A stretch of DNA of 33,105 nucleotides from an uncultured Candidatus Nemicrothrix sp. (GTDB lineage Bacteria > Actinomycetota > Acidimicrobiia > Acidimicrobiales > Acidimicrobilacustridaceae): contig CAIPQK010000140.1 of assembly GCA_903867185.1 (NCBI GenBank), positions 1 to 33,105 of the forward strand. The letters run 5' to 3'. The notes beneath the pieces are model-generated. The model was not told where the DNA came from. It did not search any database and saw nothing but the letters and a program-made list of their open reading frames with translations. Made by a program: the position numbers and the translations under genes. Shown in pieces: positions 1 to 8,268 of this stretch (position 1 is its first letter; every line of letters begins with the position of its first letter).

Positions 1-84
1 CAGCACGCGTTCATCAGCGAGAAGACCTACATCGATTCCGCACAGGTAAAACTGGGACTTGCAGAGACCAACCGCGGTCTCTGA
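1..84 (+). CDS. 3' end of an unidentified protein (partial)
   Basis: Reading frame 1 is open from the first base to a TGA at 82-84 and gives 27 residues ending in ETNRGL. The next gene probably starts at GTG 86, one base after this stop, so the two are likely cotranscribed. I do not recognise the family from this C-terminal fragment. The support is the open frame and the tight junction only. Confidence 0.5.
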   Translation, partial: QHAFISEKTYIDSAQVKLGLAETNRGL

Positions 85-85
85 G

Positions 86-1072
86 GTGAGTCGGCCGCGT
101 GTCGTAGTAATCGGCGCGGGGATGGCCGGACTCACGGCTGCGCACCTCCTCACCGCAGTAGCTGATGTCATCGTTCTCGATAAAGGTCGAGGTGTTGGTG
201 GCCGCCTAGCGACGCGACGTATCGGCGACGCGACACTTGATCACGGTGCGCAGTTCATAACGATACACAGTGCGGAGTTCGCAGCGACAGTGGGTCGTTG
301 GGTGACTGACGGTGTCGTCGCTCCATGGTTCCGAGGTCGCATCGGACCAGAAGGTGTACTTGATCCCGATGGTCACACTCGGTTTCGTGGCTCAGTATCG
401 ATGAATGCCGTTGCCAAGAATCTCGCCGTCGGTCTTGATGTGCGCACTGCATCACAGGTTGCTGCGCTTACTCACGATGCAGAGTCCTGGAAAGTCACTC
501 TTGTTGACGGCTCGGAACTAGTTGCTGATGTAGTGCTCGCTACTGCGCCAGTTCCTCAGACGATTGCGCTTTTGGAAAAGGGTGATGTCGTGCTGACTTC
601 TAGCGATGCGGCTGCGTTGAATACGATTGCGTATGACCCATGTATTGCGTTGATGGCAGTTCTTGACGGACCCTCGGGGCTTACGGAACCGGGAGCAGTC
701 GATCCGGTCGAGGGCCCAATCGATTGGATGGCCGACAATCAATTGAAGGGAATCTCGTCAGTGCCCGCGGTGACCATCCATGCGACGCCGGAGTTCAGTC
801 GCGCACAGTGGGACGAGTCAGACGAAGCGATCACAGGAGCATTGCTTGCGGCAGCTCGTCTCGATGCCGCGGTGGTTGCAGGATCGGTTCAGATTCAGCG
901 GTGGCTCTACGCCCGACCCTCAGTTGAACATCCGGAACGATTCCTTCGCCTTAGCGACACGCCCCTGTTTGTCTGCGCCGGTGATGCGTTTGGTGGCGCA
1001 AAGGTCGAAGGAGCAGCCCTTTCGGGTGCAGCGGCTGCTGCGGTGATTGGTTCAGTTCTTGGTCTGGAATGA
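86..1072 (+). CDS. Renalase-like FAD-dependent oxidoreductase
   Basis: A flavoprotein of the renalase / amine oxidase-like family. The N-terminus is a Rossmann dinucleotide-binding motif (VVVIGAGMAGL, residues 5-15). It is followed by the family signature GRGVGGRLATRR and then LDHGAQF. The C-terminus has the FAD-contacting stretch FVCAGDAFGG followed by an Ala-rich helix. Bacterial renalases oxidise aberrant forms of NAD(P)H; the substrate here is not determined. The length of about 328 residues suits the family. I chose GTG at 86, directly after the upstream stop, because it puts the Rossmann strand at the very N-terminus; an in-frame TTG at 59 would add nine residues. The protein is cytosolic, with no signal peptide or membrane segment. 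It precedes a second flavoprotein by 85 bases. Confidence 0.8.
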   Translation: MSRPRVVVIGAGMAGLTAAHLLTAVADVIVLDKGRGVGGRLATRRIGDATLDHGAQFITIHSAEFAATVGRWVTDGVVAPWFRGRIGPEGVLDPDGHTRFRGSVSMNAVAKNLAVGLDVRTASQVAALTHDAESWKVTLVDGSELVADVVLATAPVPQTIALLEKGDVVLTSSDAAALNTIAYDPCIALMAVLDGPSGLTEPGAVDPVEGPIDWMADNQLKGISSVPAVTIHATPEFSRAQWDESDEAITGALLAAARLDAAVVAGSVQIQRWLYARPSVEHPERFLRLSDTPLFVCAGDAFGGAKVEGAALSGAAAAAVIGSVLGLE

Positions 1073-1157
1073 TGATCAGGCGGCGATGGCTTCGGAAACT
1101 CGGAAGACCAGATTCATGCAATGATGTTCCTAATCGGAAGAGCTCGGGGGAGCAGCA

Positions 1158-2786
1158 ATGGGGAGCAACGACGTAACGCTGGACGCTGACGTGATCGTGG
1201 TTGGCGCGGGAATGTCTGGTCTCTACGCGCTGAAAGTGCTCCGCGAGCGTGGGTTCCGTGTGATCGTTCTTGAGCGTGCGGGCGGCGTTGGCGGCACGTG
1301 GTTCTGGAACCGCTATCCCGGAGCTCGGTGCGATATTCCAAGCCTTGAGTATTCGTTTGGTTTCGATCCGGAACTTGAACAGGAATGGGAATGGAGCGAA
1401 CACTTCGCGGCGCAGCCCGAAATCGAGCGCTATCTCAATCACGTTGCCGATCGTTACAACCTACGCCCAGACATCCGCCTTGAAACCGGTGTTGCCGCAA
1501 TGACGTTCGACGAAGCAACCGACACGTGGGTTGTCGATACCGAAACAGGCGAGCAGCTTCGTTCTCGTTTTTGTGTGATGGCAACTGGCGGATTGTCGGC
1601 GCCGCATCGTCCCGATTGGCCGGGCATCGATTCATTCGCCGGTGAAGTCGTGCAATCGAGCTTGTGGCCCGAAGAAGGTGTTGCACTCGAAGGCCGACGC
1701 GTTGGCATCGTGGGAAATGGTTCTTCAGGTGTGCAGACCATTCCAGAACTCGCAAAGGTTGCGAGCCACCTCACGGTCTTTCAGCGAACGGCAACATTTG
1801 CGTGGCCGTCGCAGAATCGACCGCTGACGCCCGAGCACCAGGCCGAGGTGAAGTCGCGCTATCGCGAAGTGCGTGCCCAGCAGTACGCCTCGCCACTCGC
1901 AACTGCACACACAACGGGTGCAACGATCTTCACGTTCGCTGATCCCGACAAATTCATTCTCAAAAGCACGCAAGAGGAGCGTGATGATGCACTTGAGGAG
2001 TATGGGTTTAGCGCGTCGCGCATCTGGGCCGATGCGGCAAAGGATCTTGACGCCAACGAAATGGCTGTCGAACTCTTCCGTGAAATGGTGCGTCGAAGTG
2101 TCAACGATCCAGAGGTAGCCGACTCGTTATGTCCAAAGGATTATCCGATCGGCTGCAAGCGACCCGTTCTCGACAATGGCTACTTCGAAACGTTCAATCG
2201 TGACAACGTCACGCTTGTTGATCTTCGGAAAGATGCGATCGTCGAAGTTGTTCCTGAAGGTATCCGCACTTCAACAGGCGTAAAAGAACTCGACGTTCTG
2301 ATTTTTGCGACCGGATTCGACGCAGTCTCGGGTGCACTTACGCGCATCGACATGCGTGGCAAGAGCGGACGTTTGTTGCGCGATGACTGGGCCGATGGGC
2401 CGCGCACGTTTATGGGCTTCTCAGTTGCGGACTACCCGAACATGTTCATGATTATCGGGCCCGGCAGCGTCGGCGTCCTTGCGAACTATCCGCCGCATAT
2501 TGAATTGCAGGTTGGTTGGATCGCTGATTTTCTCGGGTACCTGTCGGAACATGGCAACACGCATGCAGAGGTCGACGCTGACGCGCAGGATCAATGGTGT
2601 GCTGAAGTCGAAGCTGCAGCGGTGGGCACGATGTTCAATGCTCCCAACTGTCACTCCTGGTACAACGGCGGCAACATCGAAGGCAAGGCGCGCGTGATTC
2701 CGATCTACATGGGTGGCCTCGACCGCTTCATGGCACGAGCCCAAGAGCTCGCAGCAAGCGGCTACGAGGCCTATGCAATTCACTAG
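1158..2786 (+). CDS. Flavin-containing (Baeyer-Villiger-type) monooxygenase
   Basis: A 542-residue class B flavin monooxygenase of the cyclohexanone monooxygenase type, which uses FAD and NADPH to insert oxygen into ketones. The FAD Rossmann motif GAGMSG is at 16-21. The first Baeyer-Villiger fingerprint (GGTWFWNRYPGARCD) is intact at 45-59. A second, NADPH-binding Rossmann motif (GIVGNGSSG) lies near 187. The central fingerprint FxGxxxHxxxW(P/D) is present at 160-171, but its histidine is glutamine (Q166, codon CAA at 1653-1655). That residue links cofactor movement to catalysis in the family, so activity may be altered. The ATG at 1158 follows a good Shine-Dalgarno (GGGGGAG). The length is normal for the family and there is no frameshift. 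The substrate cannot be told from sequence. Confidence 0.88.
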   Translation: MGSNDVTLDADVIVVGAGMSGLYALKVLRERGFRVIVLERAGGVGGTWFWNRYPGARCDIPSLEYSFGFDPELEQEWEWSEHFAAQPEIERYLNHVADRYNLRPDIRLETGVAAMTFDEATDTWVVDTETGEQLRSRFCVMATGGLSAPHRPDWPGIDSFAGEVVQSSLWPEEGVALEGRRVGIVGNGSSGVQTIPELAKVASHLTVFQRTATFAWPSQNRPLTPEHQAEVKSRYREVRAQQYASPLATAHTTGATIFTFADPDKFILKSTQEERDDALEEYGFSASRIWADAAKDLDANEMAVELFREMVRRSVNDPEVADSLCPKDYPIGCKRPVLDNGYFETFNRDNVTLVDLRKDAIVEVVPEGIRTSTGVKELDVLIFATGFDAVSGALTRIDMRGKSGRLLRDDWADGPRTFMGFSVADYPNMFMIIGPGSVGVLANYPPHIELQVGWIADFLGYLSEHGNTHAEVDADAQDQWCAEVEAAAVGTMFNAPNCHSWYNGGNIEGKARVIPIYMGGLDRFMARAQELAASGYEAYAIH

Positions 2787-2800
2787 CTGCACGGCTCTCA

Positions 2801-2831
2801 GGCCCTGCGATCAGACACATCGCTCAGGGCC
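2801..2831. terminator. Hairpin between monooxygenase gene and tRNA-Leu
   Basis: GGCCCTGCGAT (2801-2811) pairs with ATCGCTCAGGGCC (2819-2831), forming an 11-bp stem with a 2-nt bulge. It lies 14 bases after the monooxygenase stop and just past the 3' end of the convergent tRNA gene, so it could end either transcript. There is no strong T-run on either side. Confidence 0.45.
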
Positions 2832-2843
2832 AAAGCCGATTTG

Positions 2844-2930
2844 TGGTGCGCGAGGGGGGACTTGAACCCCCACACCCTTGCGGGCACAGGAACCTGAATC
2901 CTGCGCGTCTGCCTATTCCGCCACTCGCGC
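2844..2930 (-). tRNA. tRNA-Leu (anticodon CAG)
   Basis: Read on the minus strand, the acceptor stem GCGCGAG (2930-2924) pairs with CTCGCGC (2854-2848), followed by discriminator A and an encoded CCA (2846-2844). The D-arm GTGGCGGAATAGGCAGACGC is typical of leucine tRNA. The anticodon stem CAGGA/TCCTG encloses loop TTCAGGT, which gives anticodon CAG. A long variable arm (GCCCGCAAGGGTG) and the T-arm GGGGGTTCAAGTCCCCC follow. The 87-nt length fits a class II tRNA. A minus-strand -10-like TAGAGT (2949-2944) lies just upstream. A tRNA-Leu next to fhaA is also found in mycobacteria (from memory). Confidence 0.96.
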
Positions 2931-3022
2931 GAGTGGACTGGTGACTCTACTTCCCATTGTTGGGGCTCACGAATCCAAAATCGGCGCCGGTATGCGGGAT
3001 TTCGCCATTCCGCTCAGCGGCA

Positions 3023-3057
3023 TTGGATGAACTGCCTGCGGCTCTAACCTATTTGCC
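3023..3057 (+). promoter_or_regulatory. Predicted leaderless promoter of fhaA
   Basis: TTGGAT (3023-3028), a 16-nt spacer, then TAACCT (3045-3050). The -10 box ends 7 nt before the GTG at 3058 and there is no Shine-Dalgarno, so transcription probably begins at or next to the start codon. Confidence 0.5.
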
Positions 3058-3717
3058 GTGGGTCTCAAAGGGTTTGAACGTCGTCTCGAACATGCCGTGG
3101 AAGGCGTGTTCTCGCGAGTCTTCAAGAGTGGTGTGCGTCCCATCGAAATAGGTCGCAAACTCACCCGCGAGATGGATGACCATCGCACGGTCGATGTTCG
3201 AGGCCGCACCATTGCGCCTAATTCATTCACCATCGTCATTTCTCCCGACGATCACGATTCGTTCGTCGACATCGCCGATTCGTTGGCACGTGAACTGTGC
3301 GATGCGGCTCGTGAACATGCGCGCGACGAGGCCTACGGGTTTCTTGGCCCGGTCGAGATCGAACTTGTTGTCGACGACAATCAGCGCACCGGCACTTTTT
3401 CAATCGAATCACGATTCAGGGAAGGCCAAGGCGGGGCCGGAGCCGGTTCACTGGTTCTACCCAGTGGAGAGCGTTTTGTTCTGCATGAGCAAATGGTGAG
3501 CATCGGCCGCTTGCCTGAATGCGAAGTCACGCTTGTAGACCCGAACGTGAGCCGTCGTCACGCAGAAATACATCCGCGAGGCGTCGGATTTGTACTCGTC
3601 GATCTCGGATCCACGAATGGAAGCACTGTTAACGGCGTGCCGGTTCATGAACGTGAACTTCGTGACGGCGATGAACTCGGTTTCGGAAGTATCCGACTCA
3701 CGTTTCAGGCGTCCTGA
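3058..3717 (+). CDS. fhaA: FhaA-like protein, DUF3662 plus FHA domain
   Basis: The N-terminal DUF3662 domain spans about residues 1-110 (GLKGFERRLEHAVEGVFSRVF, with one residue fewer matching the usual opening of the family). The C-terminal forkhead-associated phosphothreonine-binding domain spans about 130-219. Its binding residues are all present: G150-R151, S165-R-R-H168 and S185-T-N-G188. In mycobacteria FhaA binds phosphorylated MviN and PknB and helps regulate peptidoglycan precursor export. At 219 residues this form lacks the long proline/glycine-rich linker that makes mycobacterial FhaA over 500 residues. It starts at GTG 3058, which has a -10 box at leaderless spacing. It is the first gene of the fhaA-fhaB-pstP-rodA-pbpA-pknB block and is followed 2 bases later by fhaB. 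It is cytosolic. Confidence 0.88.
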   Translation: MGLKGFERRLEHAVEGVFSRVFKSGVRPIEIGRKLTREMDDHRTVDVRGRTIAPNSFTIVISPDDHDSFVDIADSLARELCDAAREHARDEAYGFLGPVEIELVVDDNQRTGTFSIESRFREGQGGAGAGSLVLPSGERFVLHEQMVSIGRLPECEVTLVDPNVSRRHAEIHPRGVGFVLVDLGSTNGSTVNGVPVHERELRDGDELGFGSIRLTFQAS

Positions 3718-3719
3718 CA

Positions 3720-4196
3720 ATGGTCTCTGACCAACTACTTCTGGTCCTGAAACTGTGCCTTCTCGCGCTTCTCTATCTGTTCTTCTTCCGCGTAGTTCGC
3801 GCTGTGTGGGCGGAACTTCGTCCTGTTCCGCAGGTGCCCGCGGGCGGGGGGACAACTCCGGTTGCCGTTCCAGCGCGCAAACGCCGCAAAGACGCAAAAA
3901 ACATCGCACAAACCCGTCAACTTCTCCTTCGTGAACCGGTGGAACTCGCAGGCAAGACCTGGCCATTAAGCGGAGAGGTTTCGATCGGCCGTGCCGCTGG
4001 TTGCCAAGTGACAATCGATGACACCTATGCATCGCAGATCCACGCACGCTTGTTCACTCGGGACAATCAATGGCAGATCGAAGATCTCGGTTCCACGAAT
4101 GGAACATGGTTGAACCGACACAAGGTTTCGGGCCCGATGGTCATCAAGCCTGGCGATGTCGTGCAGATCGGTAACACCGTCATGGAGATGCAGTGA
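3720..4196 (+). CDS. fhaB: FhaB-like membrane-anchored FHA protein
   Basis: A 158-residue protein with one N-terminal membrane segment (about 5-23), a basic linker (PARKRRKDAK near 51-60) and a C-terminal FHA domain (about 75-158). The phosphothreonine-binding residues G90-R91, S105-x-x-H108 and S115-T-N-G118 are in place. In mycobacteria FhaB (FipA) is a substrate of the PASTA kinases and links them to the division machinery. It starts 2 bases after fhaA stops, and its own stop overlaps the start of the phosphatase gene, which indicates translational coupling. The FHA domain should face the cytoplasm. Confidence 0.87.
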   Translation: MVSDQLLLVLKLCLLALLYLFFFRVVRAVWAELRPVPQVPAGGGTTPVAVPARKRRKDAKNIAQTRQLLLREPVELAGKTWPLSGEVSIGRAAGCQVTIDDTYASQIHARLFTRDNQWQIEDLGSTNGTWLNRHKVSGPMVIKPGDVVQIGNTVMEMQ

Positions 4197-5419
4197 CGCG
4201 TTTCGCTTGGGGTGCAGCCTCGGACACCGGTCGCGTTCGCCAGGCCAATGAGGACTCATTCCTTGTTGTCGATGGCCTCTTTGCTGTCGCCGATGGCATG
4301 GGCGGACATCAAGCAGGCGAAGTAGCGAGCCGCCTAGCCCTCGAAAGTCTTCAGTCAGGTTTTACCGCTGCGGGAACTGATGTTTTGGTGCGCGCGGTTG
4401 AAGACGCGAATCACAATTTGGTCGAGCGCTCAACTGCGAATCCAGAACTTGCCGGAATGGGTACGACCCTCGTCGCGATGGCACTTGTCGAAGCATCCGG
4501 TCGCGATGCAATCGGTGTTGTCAACGTTGGCGATTCTCGTCTCTATTTACTTTCCGACGGGAACCTTGCCCAGATAACTGAAGACCACAGCCTTGTGGCG
4601 ACGATGGAGCGTCAGGGCCGCCTAACTGCGGCTGAAGCGGCGGTGCACCCCCAGCGAAATATTCTCACTCGTGCCCTTGGCATCGATGGAACCGTGCTTG
4701 TCGATTCATGGGAGATCCTCCCGGTCATCGGTGATCGGTATTTGATGTGTAGCGATGGCTTGTTCAATGAGGTTGACGAAAGTCGCATTGCCGCAACTCT
4801 TCGACGTCTCGCTGATCCCAACGAGGCCTGTCGAGAACTGATTCGACTCGCCAACGAAGGCGGCGGACGCGACAACATCACTTGCGTCATCGTTGATGTT
4901 GTCGACGACTCGGGTCGCGATCCAAAAGCTGATCCAGCGAATCGAGTGCGCAATTCCCATACCGGCGGGGACCTCACCGTCCCAGAATCACAAGATGCCG
5001 AACCGAAGGTACCTCGGGGTCCAGGTGCAATCCGCAGTTCTCTTACTTGGCGTGTCGGCGTATTTATTGCCGCATTCGTCTTTGTGATCCTCGCTGGGTT
5101 CGCGTTTATTTGGTGGACGGGTACGAAGACTTGGTATGTCGGTGTCGATGGCGACAAGGTCGCCATTTTCCATGGCAAGCCTGGCGGTGTGCTGTGGATA
5201 CAACCAACCCTGGCTGAAGATTCTGATCTCTTAATCGCCAACGTTCCTCGTTCGGCTTCCTCCGACGTGCAGAACGGGGTCGAACAACCCTCGATTGATT
5301 CGGCTCGTGCGTATATCGACAATCTGATTGAACAGAACTCGAAGTCGTCGACAACCACGACTCTCGCAGCTTCGTCGGGTGCATCAACGTCGAGCACAAC
5401 GACAACGACTGTGCGGTGA
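4193..5419 (+). CDS. pstP: PP2C-family Ser/Thr protein phosphatase PstP
   Basis: A 408-residue membrane-bound metal-dependent phosphatase that reverses PASTA-kinase signalling. The PP2C catalytic domain spans about 1-237. Its metal and phosphate ligands are visible in E20-D21, D34-G-M-G-G38, SDG at 187-189 and the GGRDN motif with D227. A single transmembrane segment (about 287-308) follows. The outer domain of about 100 residues ends in a Thr/Ser-rich tail (about 386-408). The GTG start at 4193 overlaps the fhaB stop by 4 bases. The gene is four bases upstream of rodA, as in other Actinobacteria. The Thr-rich tail resembles the end of the kinase encoded downstream. Confidence 0.93.
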   Translation: MTRFAWGAASDTGRVRQANEDSFLVVDGLFAVADGMGGHQAGEVASRLALESLQSGFTAAGTDVLVRAVEDANHNLVERSTANPELAGMGTTLVAMALVEASGRDAIGVVNVGDSRLYLLSDGNLAQITEDHSLVATMERQGRLTAAEAAVHPQRNILTRALGIDGTVLVDSWEILPVIGDRYLMCSDGLFNEVDESRIAATLRRLADPNEACRELIRLANEGGGRDNITCVIVDVVDDSGRDPKADPANRVRNSHTGGDLTVPESQDAEPKVPRGPGAIRSSLTWRVGVFIAAFVFVILAGFAFIWWTGTKTWYVGVDGDKVAIFHGKPGGVLWIQPTLAEDSDLLIANVPRSASSDVQNGVEQPSIDSARAYIDNLIEQNSKSSTTTTLAASSGASTSSTTTTTVR

Positions 5420-5423
5420 AGCG

Positions 5424-6728
5424 GTGACGCGCCGACGCAATACTGAACTTGGCCTGATGTTGATGACCGTCGTCATCGTTTGCGCCGCCTACGTGTTGGC
5501 GAGTCTCGGTTCTGATTCTCGCATCCCGGCGAACATCATTCCGTTTCTGATTGCCGTAATTGCGCTTTTTATGGGAGCGCACTTCGCCGTGCGTAAGTTG
5601 GCTCCAGGTGCCGATCCGATTCTTCTTCCAACAGTGACATTGCTGAATGGACTTGGCTACGTTGTCATTGCAGGCCTAAATGAAAAACTGGCTGCGGCGC
5701 AGGCGACGTGGACGGCGATCGCAATTGTTGGGTTTGTTTTCACGCTTTGGTGGGTGAAACGACCGCGCGATCTTGAGCGCTACCGGTACACATTCGCGCT
5801 CGTCGGTATTGGTCTTCTGCTGCTCCCGCTGGTTCCGGGTCTGGGTTACGACGCCGGATCTGGCAGCAAAATCTGGGTGAAACTTGGTCCGATCAACTTT
5901 CAACCAGGTGAGATCGCAAAGGTTGCCTTGGCCATCTTTTTTGCGGCGTACCTTGCTGATCAACGTGAGCTCATTGCAACGAGTCAATGGAAGATTGGAC
6001 CTCTTCGCCTTCCGCATCCGAAGTACTTAGGGCCGGTGCTTATCGCGTGGGGCGTCACCCTGCTCGTGATGTTCTACCAAAAGGACCTTGGTTCTTCGCT
6101 GCTGTTCTTCGCGTTGTTCCTTGTGATGATCTGGGTAGCGACGCAACGCACATCGTTCCTCGTGATTGGTGGAGGACTCTTTGCTGCGGGGGCGGTCTTC
6201 GCATGGAGAACTCTCGATCATGTGAAAGTTCGCGTTGACATTTGGCTTGATCCGTGGAAGACCCCGAGTGGCAACGGATACCAAATCATCCAGGGAATGT
6301 TCGCCATGGCGTTTGGAGGTCTTACCGGAACAGGCCTCGGTCGTGGCGGTGACACCCGCATACCGGCGGCGGAGAATGACTTCATCTTTGCCGTTATCGC
6401 TGAGGAACTCGGACTGGTTGGCGGCGCATTAATCATCATTGCGTACTTGCTAGTGATCGGTTCTGGTTTGCGCATCGCCGCCGATACGGATCAGGTTTTC
6501 GACAAGCTGCTGGCAACGGGTTTCACATTGCTGCTTGGTTTGCAGGCATTCATCATCGTCGCTGGTGTGCTCCGGCTTCTTCCGCTCACTGGTGTTGCGC
6601 TTCCCTTCATTTCCTACGGCGGGTCGTCGTTAGTTATGAATTATGTGATCCTCGCGCTTTTGTTGCGCATTAGTGATCAAACCTCAAAGCGGGCAATGAA
6701 CCGTGCAGCGGCGGAGGTGGCCGCATGA
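5424..6728 (+). CDS. rodA: SEDS peptidoglycan glycosyltransferase RodA/FtsW family
   Basis: A polytopic membrane protein of 434 residues with about ten hydrophobic helices. It belongs to the SEDS family, which polymerises lipid II. Family motifs visible are FQPGEIAKVALAIFFA, YQKDLGSSLLFF (carrying the conserved catalytic-region Asp), PAAENDFIFAVIAEELG and LPLTGVALPFISYGGSS. The frame is open from 5328 inside pstP. I chose GTG at 5424 (MTRRRNTELGL), which lies 4 bases after the pstP stop and just before the first helix. The stop overlaps the start of the transpeptidase gene (ATGA), which fits production of a SEDS-PBP pair. Position between pstP and pbpA favours RodA over FtsW, although sequence alone does not separate them securely. 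Confidence 0.92.
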   Translation: MTRRRNTELGLMLMTVVIVCAAYVLASLGSDSRIPANIIPFLIAVIALFMGAHFAVRKLAPGADPILLPTVTLLNGLGYVVIAGLNEKLAAAQATWTAIAIVGFVFTLWWVKRPRDLERYRYTFALVGIGLLLLPLVPGLGYDAGSGSKIWVKLGPINFQPGEIAKVALAIFFAAYLADQRELIATSQWKIGPLRLPHPKYLGPVLIAWGVTLLVMFYQKDLGSSLLFFALFLVMIWVATQRTSFLVIGGGLFAAGAVFAWRTLDHVKVRVDIWLDPWKTPSGNGYQIIQGMFAMAFGGLTGTGLGRGGDTRIPAAENDFIFAVIAEELGLVGGALIIIAYLLVIGSGLRIAADTDQVFDKLLATGFTLLLGLQAFIIVAGVLRLLPLTGVALPFISYGGSSLVMNYVILALLLRISDQTSKRAMNRAAAEVAA

Positions 6729-8206
6729 ATCGCAACATCATGAAGCTTGGGGTCGTCCTTGTCGTTCTTTATGTCGCCCTGTTTGCGAAACTGAACTGGA
6801 TCCAAGTCGTCGATAAAAACAGTCTCGATTCGAATCCGCTGAATACGGCTCAGGTTCGACGAGATTTCAATCGGCCGCGCGGGACAATCCTTACCGCTGA
6901 CGGAACGGTCATTGCGCAGAGTGTTGCGAACCCAGACACGAACTCTGAGTTCAAACGAATGCGTGTGTATCCCGAGGGCGAACTCTTTGGTCAGACCACT
7001 GGTTATTTTTCGTTTCGGTACGGCTCATCAGGTCTTGAGCGGCAGTACAACGACGAACTCTCAGGTTCGACTTTCGATCAACAAGTTAAGAGTTTCGGTG
7101 ACCTTTTCGTCGCTCGAGAAAACGTTGGCAACGTTTCTCTTTCGCTGCGAAAAGACATTCAGGAAACTGCGCGTACGCAACTCGGTAATCGTGAAGGTTC
7201 GGTTGTTGCTCTTGACCCACGCACGGGGGCAATTCTTGGATTCTGGAGTTGGCCTTCGTATGACCCCAACACGGTGAGCTCTCTCGATAAGACAGTTGCT
7301 GAAACGTCATGGAAATTTCTCAACGCGGCACCCGGTGTTCCTATGCGCGCGCACTTTTACCAAGATCGTTATTTCCCGGGTTCAACATTCAAAGTGGTCA
7401 CGAGCGGTATTGGTCTTCAGACCGGGAAAGTCACCAATACCGAACCGGTGTACCCGTTCACGAATGGATACACGCCCGAAGGAACGAATAAGCCGATCAT
7501 GAACTTCGGTGGTGAAACCTGCGGAGGGACCCTTCCCGAAATTCTCCGAGTGTCGTGTAACTCGTCATTTGCGCAAATGGGTGCAGAGACGATCGGCGCG
7601 GTTGACATGGTGGCTGGTGCTGGTTCCTTTGGATTCAATGCGACGGTTCCGATCGACATGCCTGAACCGGTGAAATCTGTGTTTCCCACCAATGTTGGAA
7701 ACAATCAGGCCAAACTCGCTATGTCATCAATCGGCCAGAACGATGTGCAGGCGACGCCACTGGAAATAGCGATGGTCGCCGGAGCAATTGCAAATGGCGG
7801 CGTCATTATGAAGCCGCATCTCCTTTTCGAGGTTCGCAACGTCCAAGGCGATGTTGTCTCTTCCTATGCGCCATCAAAGTGGCTCACTCCGCTGTCGAGC
7901 TCATCGGCAGCGACACTTTTTGACGACATGGTTGGCGTCGTGAAGGGCGGAACGGCAACAGGGATGGCCATCCAGGGCTGCACTGTTGGCGGAAAGACTG
8001 GCACTGCCCAGCTCGGCACCGATCCGCCCAAGAGCCACACCTGGATCATGGGCTTTGCTGGGCCTCCCGGGAAACCACCCACGGTGGCGGTGGCAGTCGT
8101 CGTCCTCAATCAGTCGGGCGGAAGCGAGGCCACGGGTGGTCGAGTCGCTGCGCCGATTGCCAAAGCGGTGCTCCAGACCGCACTGGCTGCGCAGGGTGGC
8201 TGCTGA
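6725..8206 (+). CDS. pbpA: Class B penicillin-binding protein (transpeptidase) PbpA
   Basis: A 493-residue bitopic membrane protein with one N-terminal membrane anchor (about 7-26), a short dimerisation/pedestal region and a C-terminal penicillin-binding transpeptidase domain. The catalytic motifs are in order: S220-T-F-K223, S277-C-N279 and K424-T-G426. It cross-links peptidoglycan outside the membrane and should work with the SEDS protein encoded just upstream, with which it overlaps by 4 bases. The length matches mycobacterial PbpA (about 490). No truncation was seen. The next gene begins 62 bases later and appears to have its own promoter. Confidence 0.94.
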   Translation: MNRNIMKLGVVLVVLYVALFAKLNWIQVVDKNSLDSNPLNTAQVRRDFNRPRGTILTADGTVIAQSVANPDTNSEFKRMRVYPEGELFGQTTGYFSFRYGSSGLERQYNDELSGSTFDQQVKSFGDLFVARENVGNVSLSLRKDIQETARTQLGNREGSVVALDPRTGAILGFWSWPSYDPNTVSSLDKTVAETSWKFLNAAPGVPMRAHFYQDRYFPGSTFKVVTSGIGLQTGKVTNTEPVYPFTNGYTPEGTNKPIMNFGGETCGGTLPEILRVSCNSSFAQMGAETIGAVDMVAGAGSFGFNATVPIDMPEPVKSVFPTNVGNNQAKLAMSSIGQNDVQATPLEIAMVAGAIANGGVIMKPHLLFEVRNVQGDVVSSYAPSKWLTPLSSSSAATLFDDMVGVVKGGTATGMAIQGCTVGGKTGTAQLGTDPPKSHTWIMGFAGPPGKPPTVAVAVVVLNQSGGSEATGGRVAAPIAKAVLQTALAAQGGC

Positions 8207-8254
8207 CGGGCAGATTCCTCTGCTGAGTGCGATGTACGGCTGGCAAATCGGTCG

Positions 8255-8268
8255 TAGTCTTTGCGGCG
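8255..8268 (+). promoter_or_regulatory. Predicted leaderless -10 box of pknB
   Basis: TAGTCT (8255-8260) sits 8 nt before the ATG at 8269 and there is no Shine-Dalgarno. The -35 region is poor. This suggests that the kinase can be made from its own leaderless transcript as well as by readthrough from pbpA. Confidence 0.35.

Noticed and set aside
2844-2930. tRNA-Leu as an integration site for a mobile element
   Set aside because: No duplicate of the tRNA 3' end, integrase or foreign-looking segment is found on either side.
4612-5397. 261-residue minus-strand frame opposite pstP
   Set aside because: Shadow of the PP2C gene, with no domain visible.
5350-5416. ACA/ACG repeat runs at the ends of pstP and pknB as microsatellites
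   Set aside because: They are in frame and encode Thr-rich tails within intact genes, so they are described as protein features.
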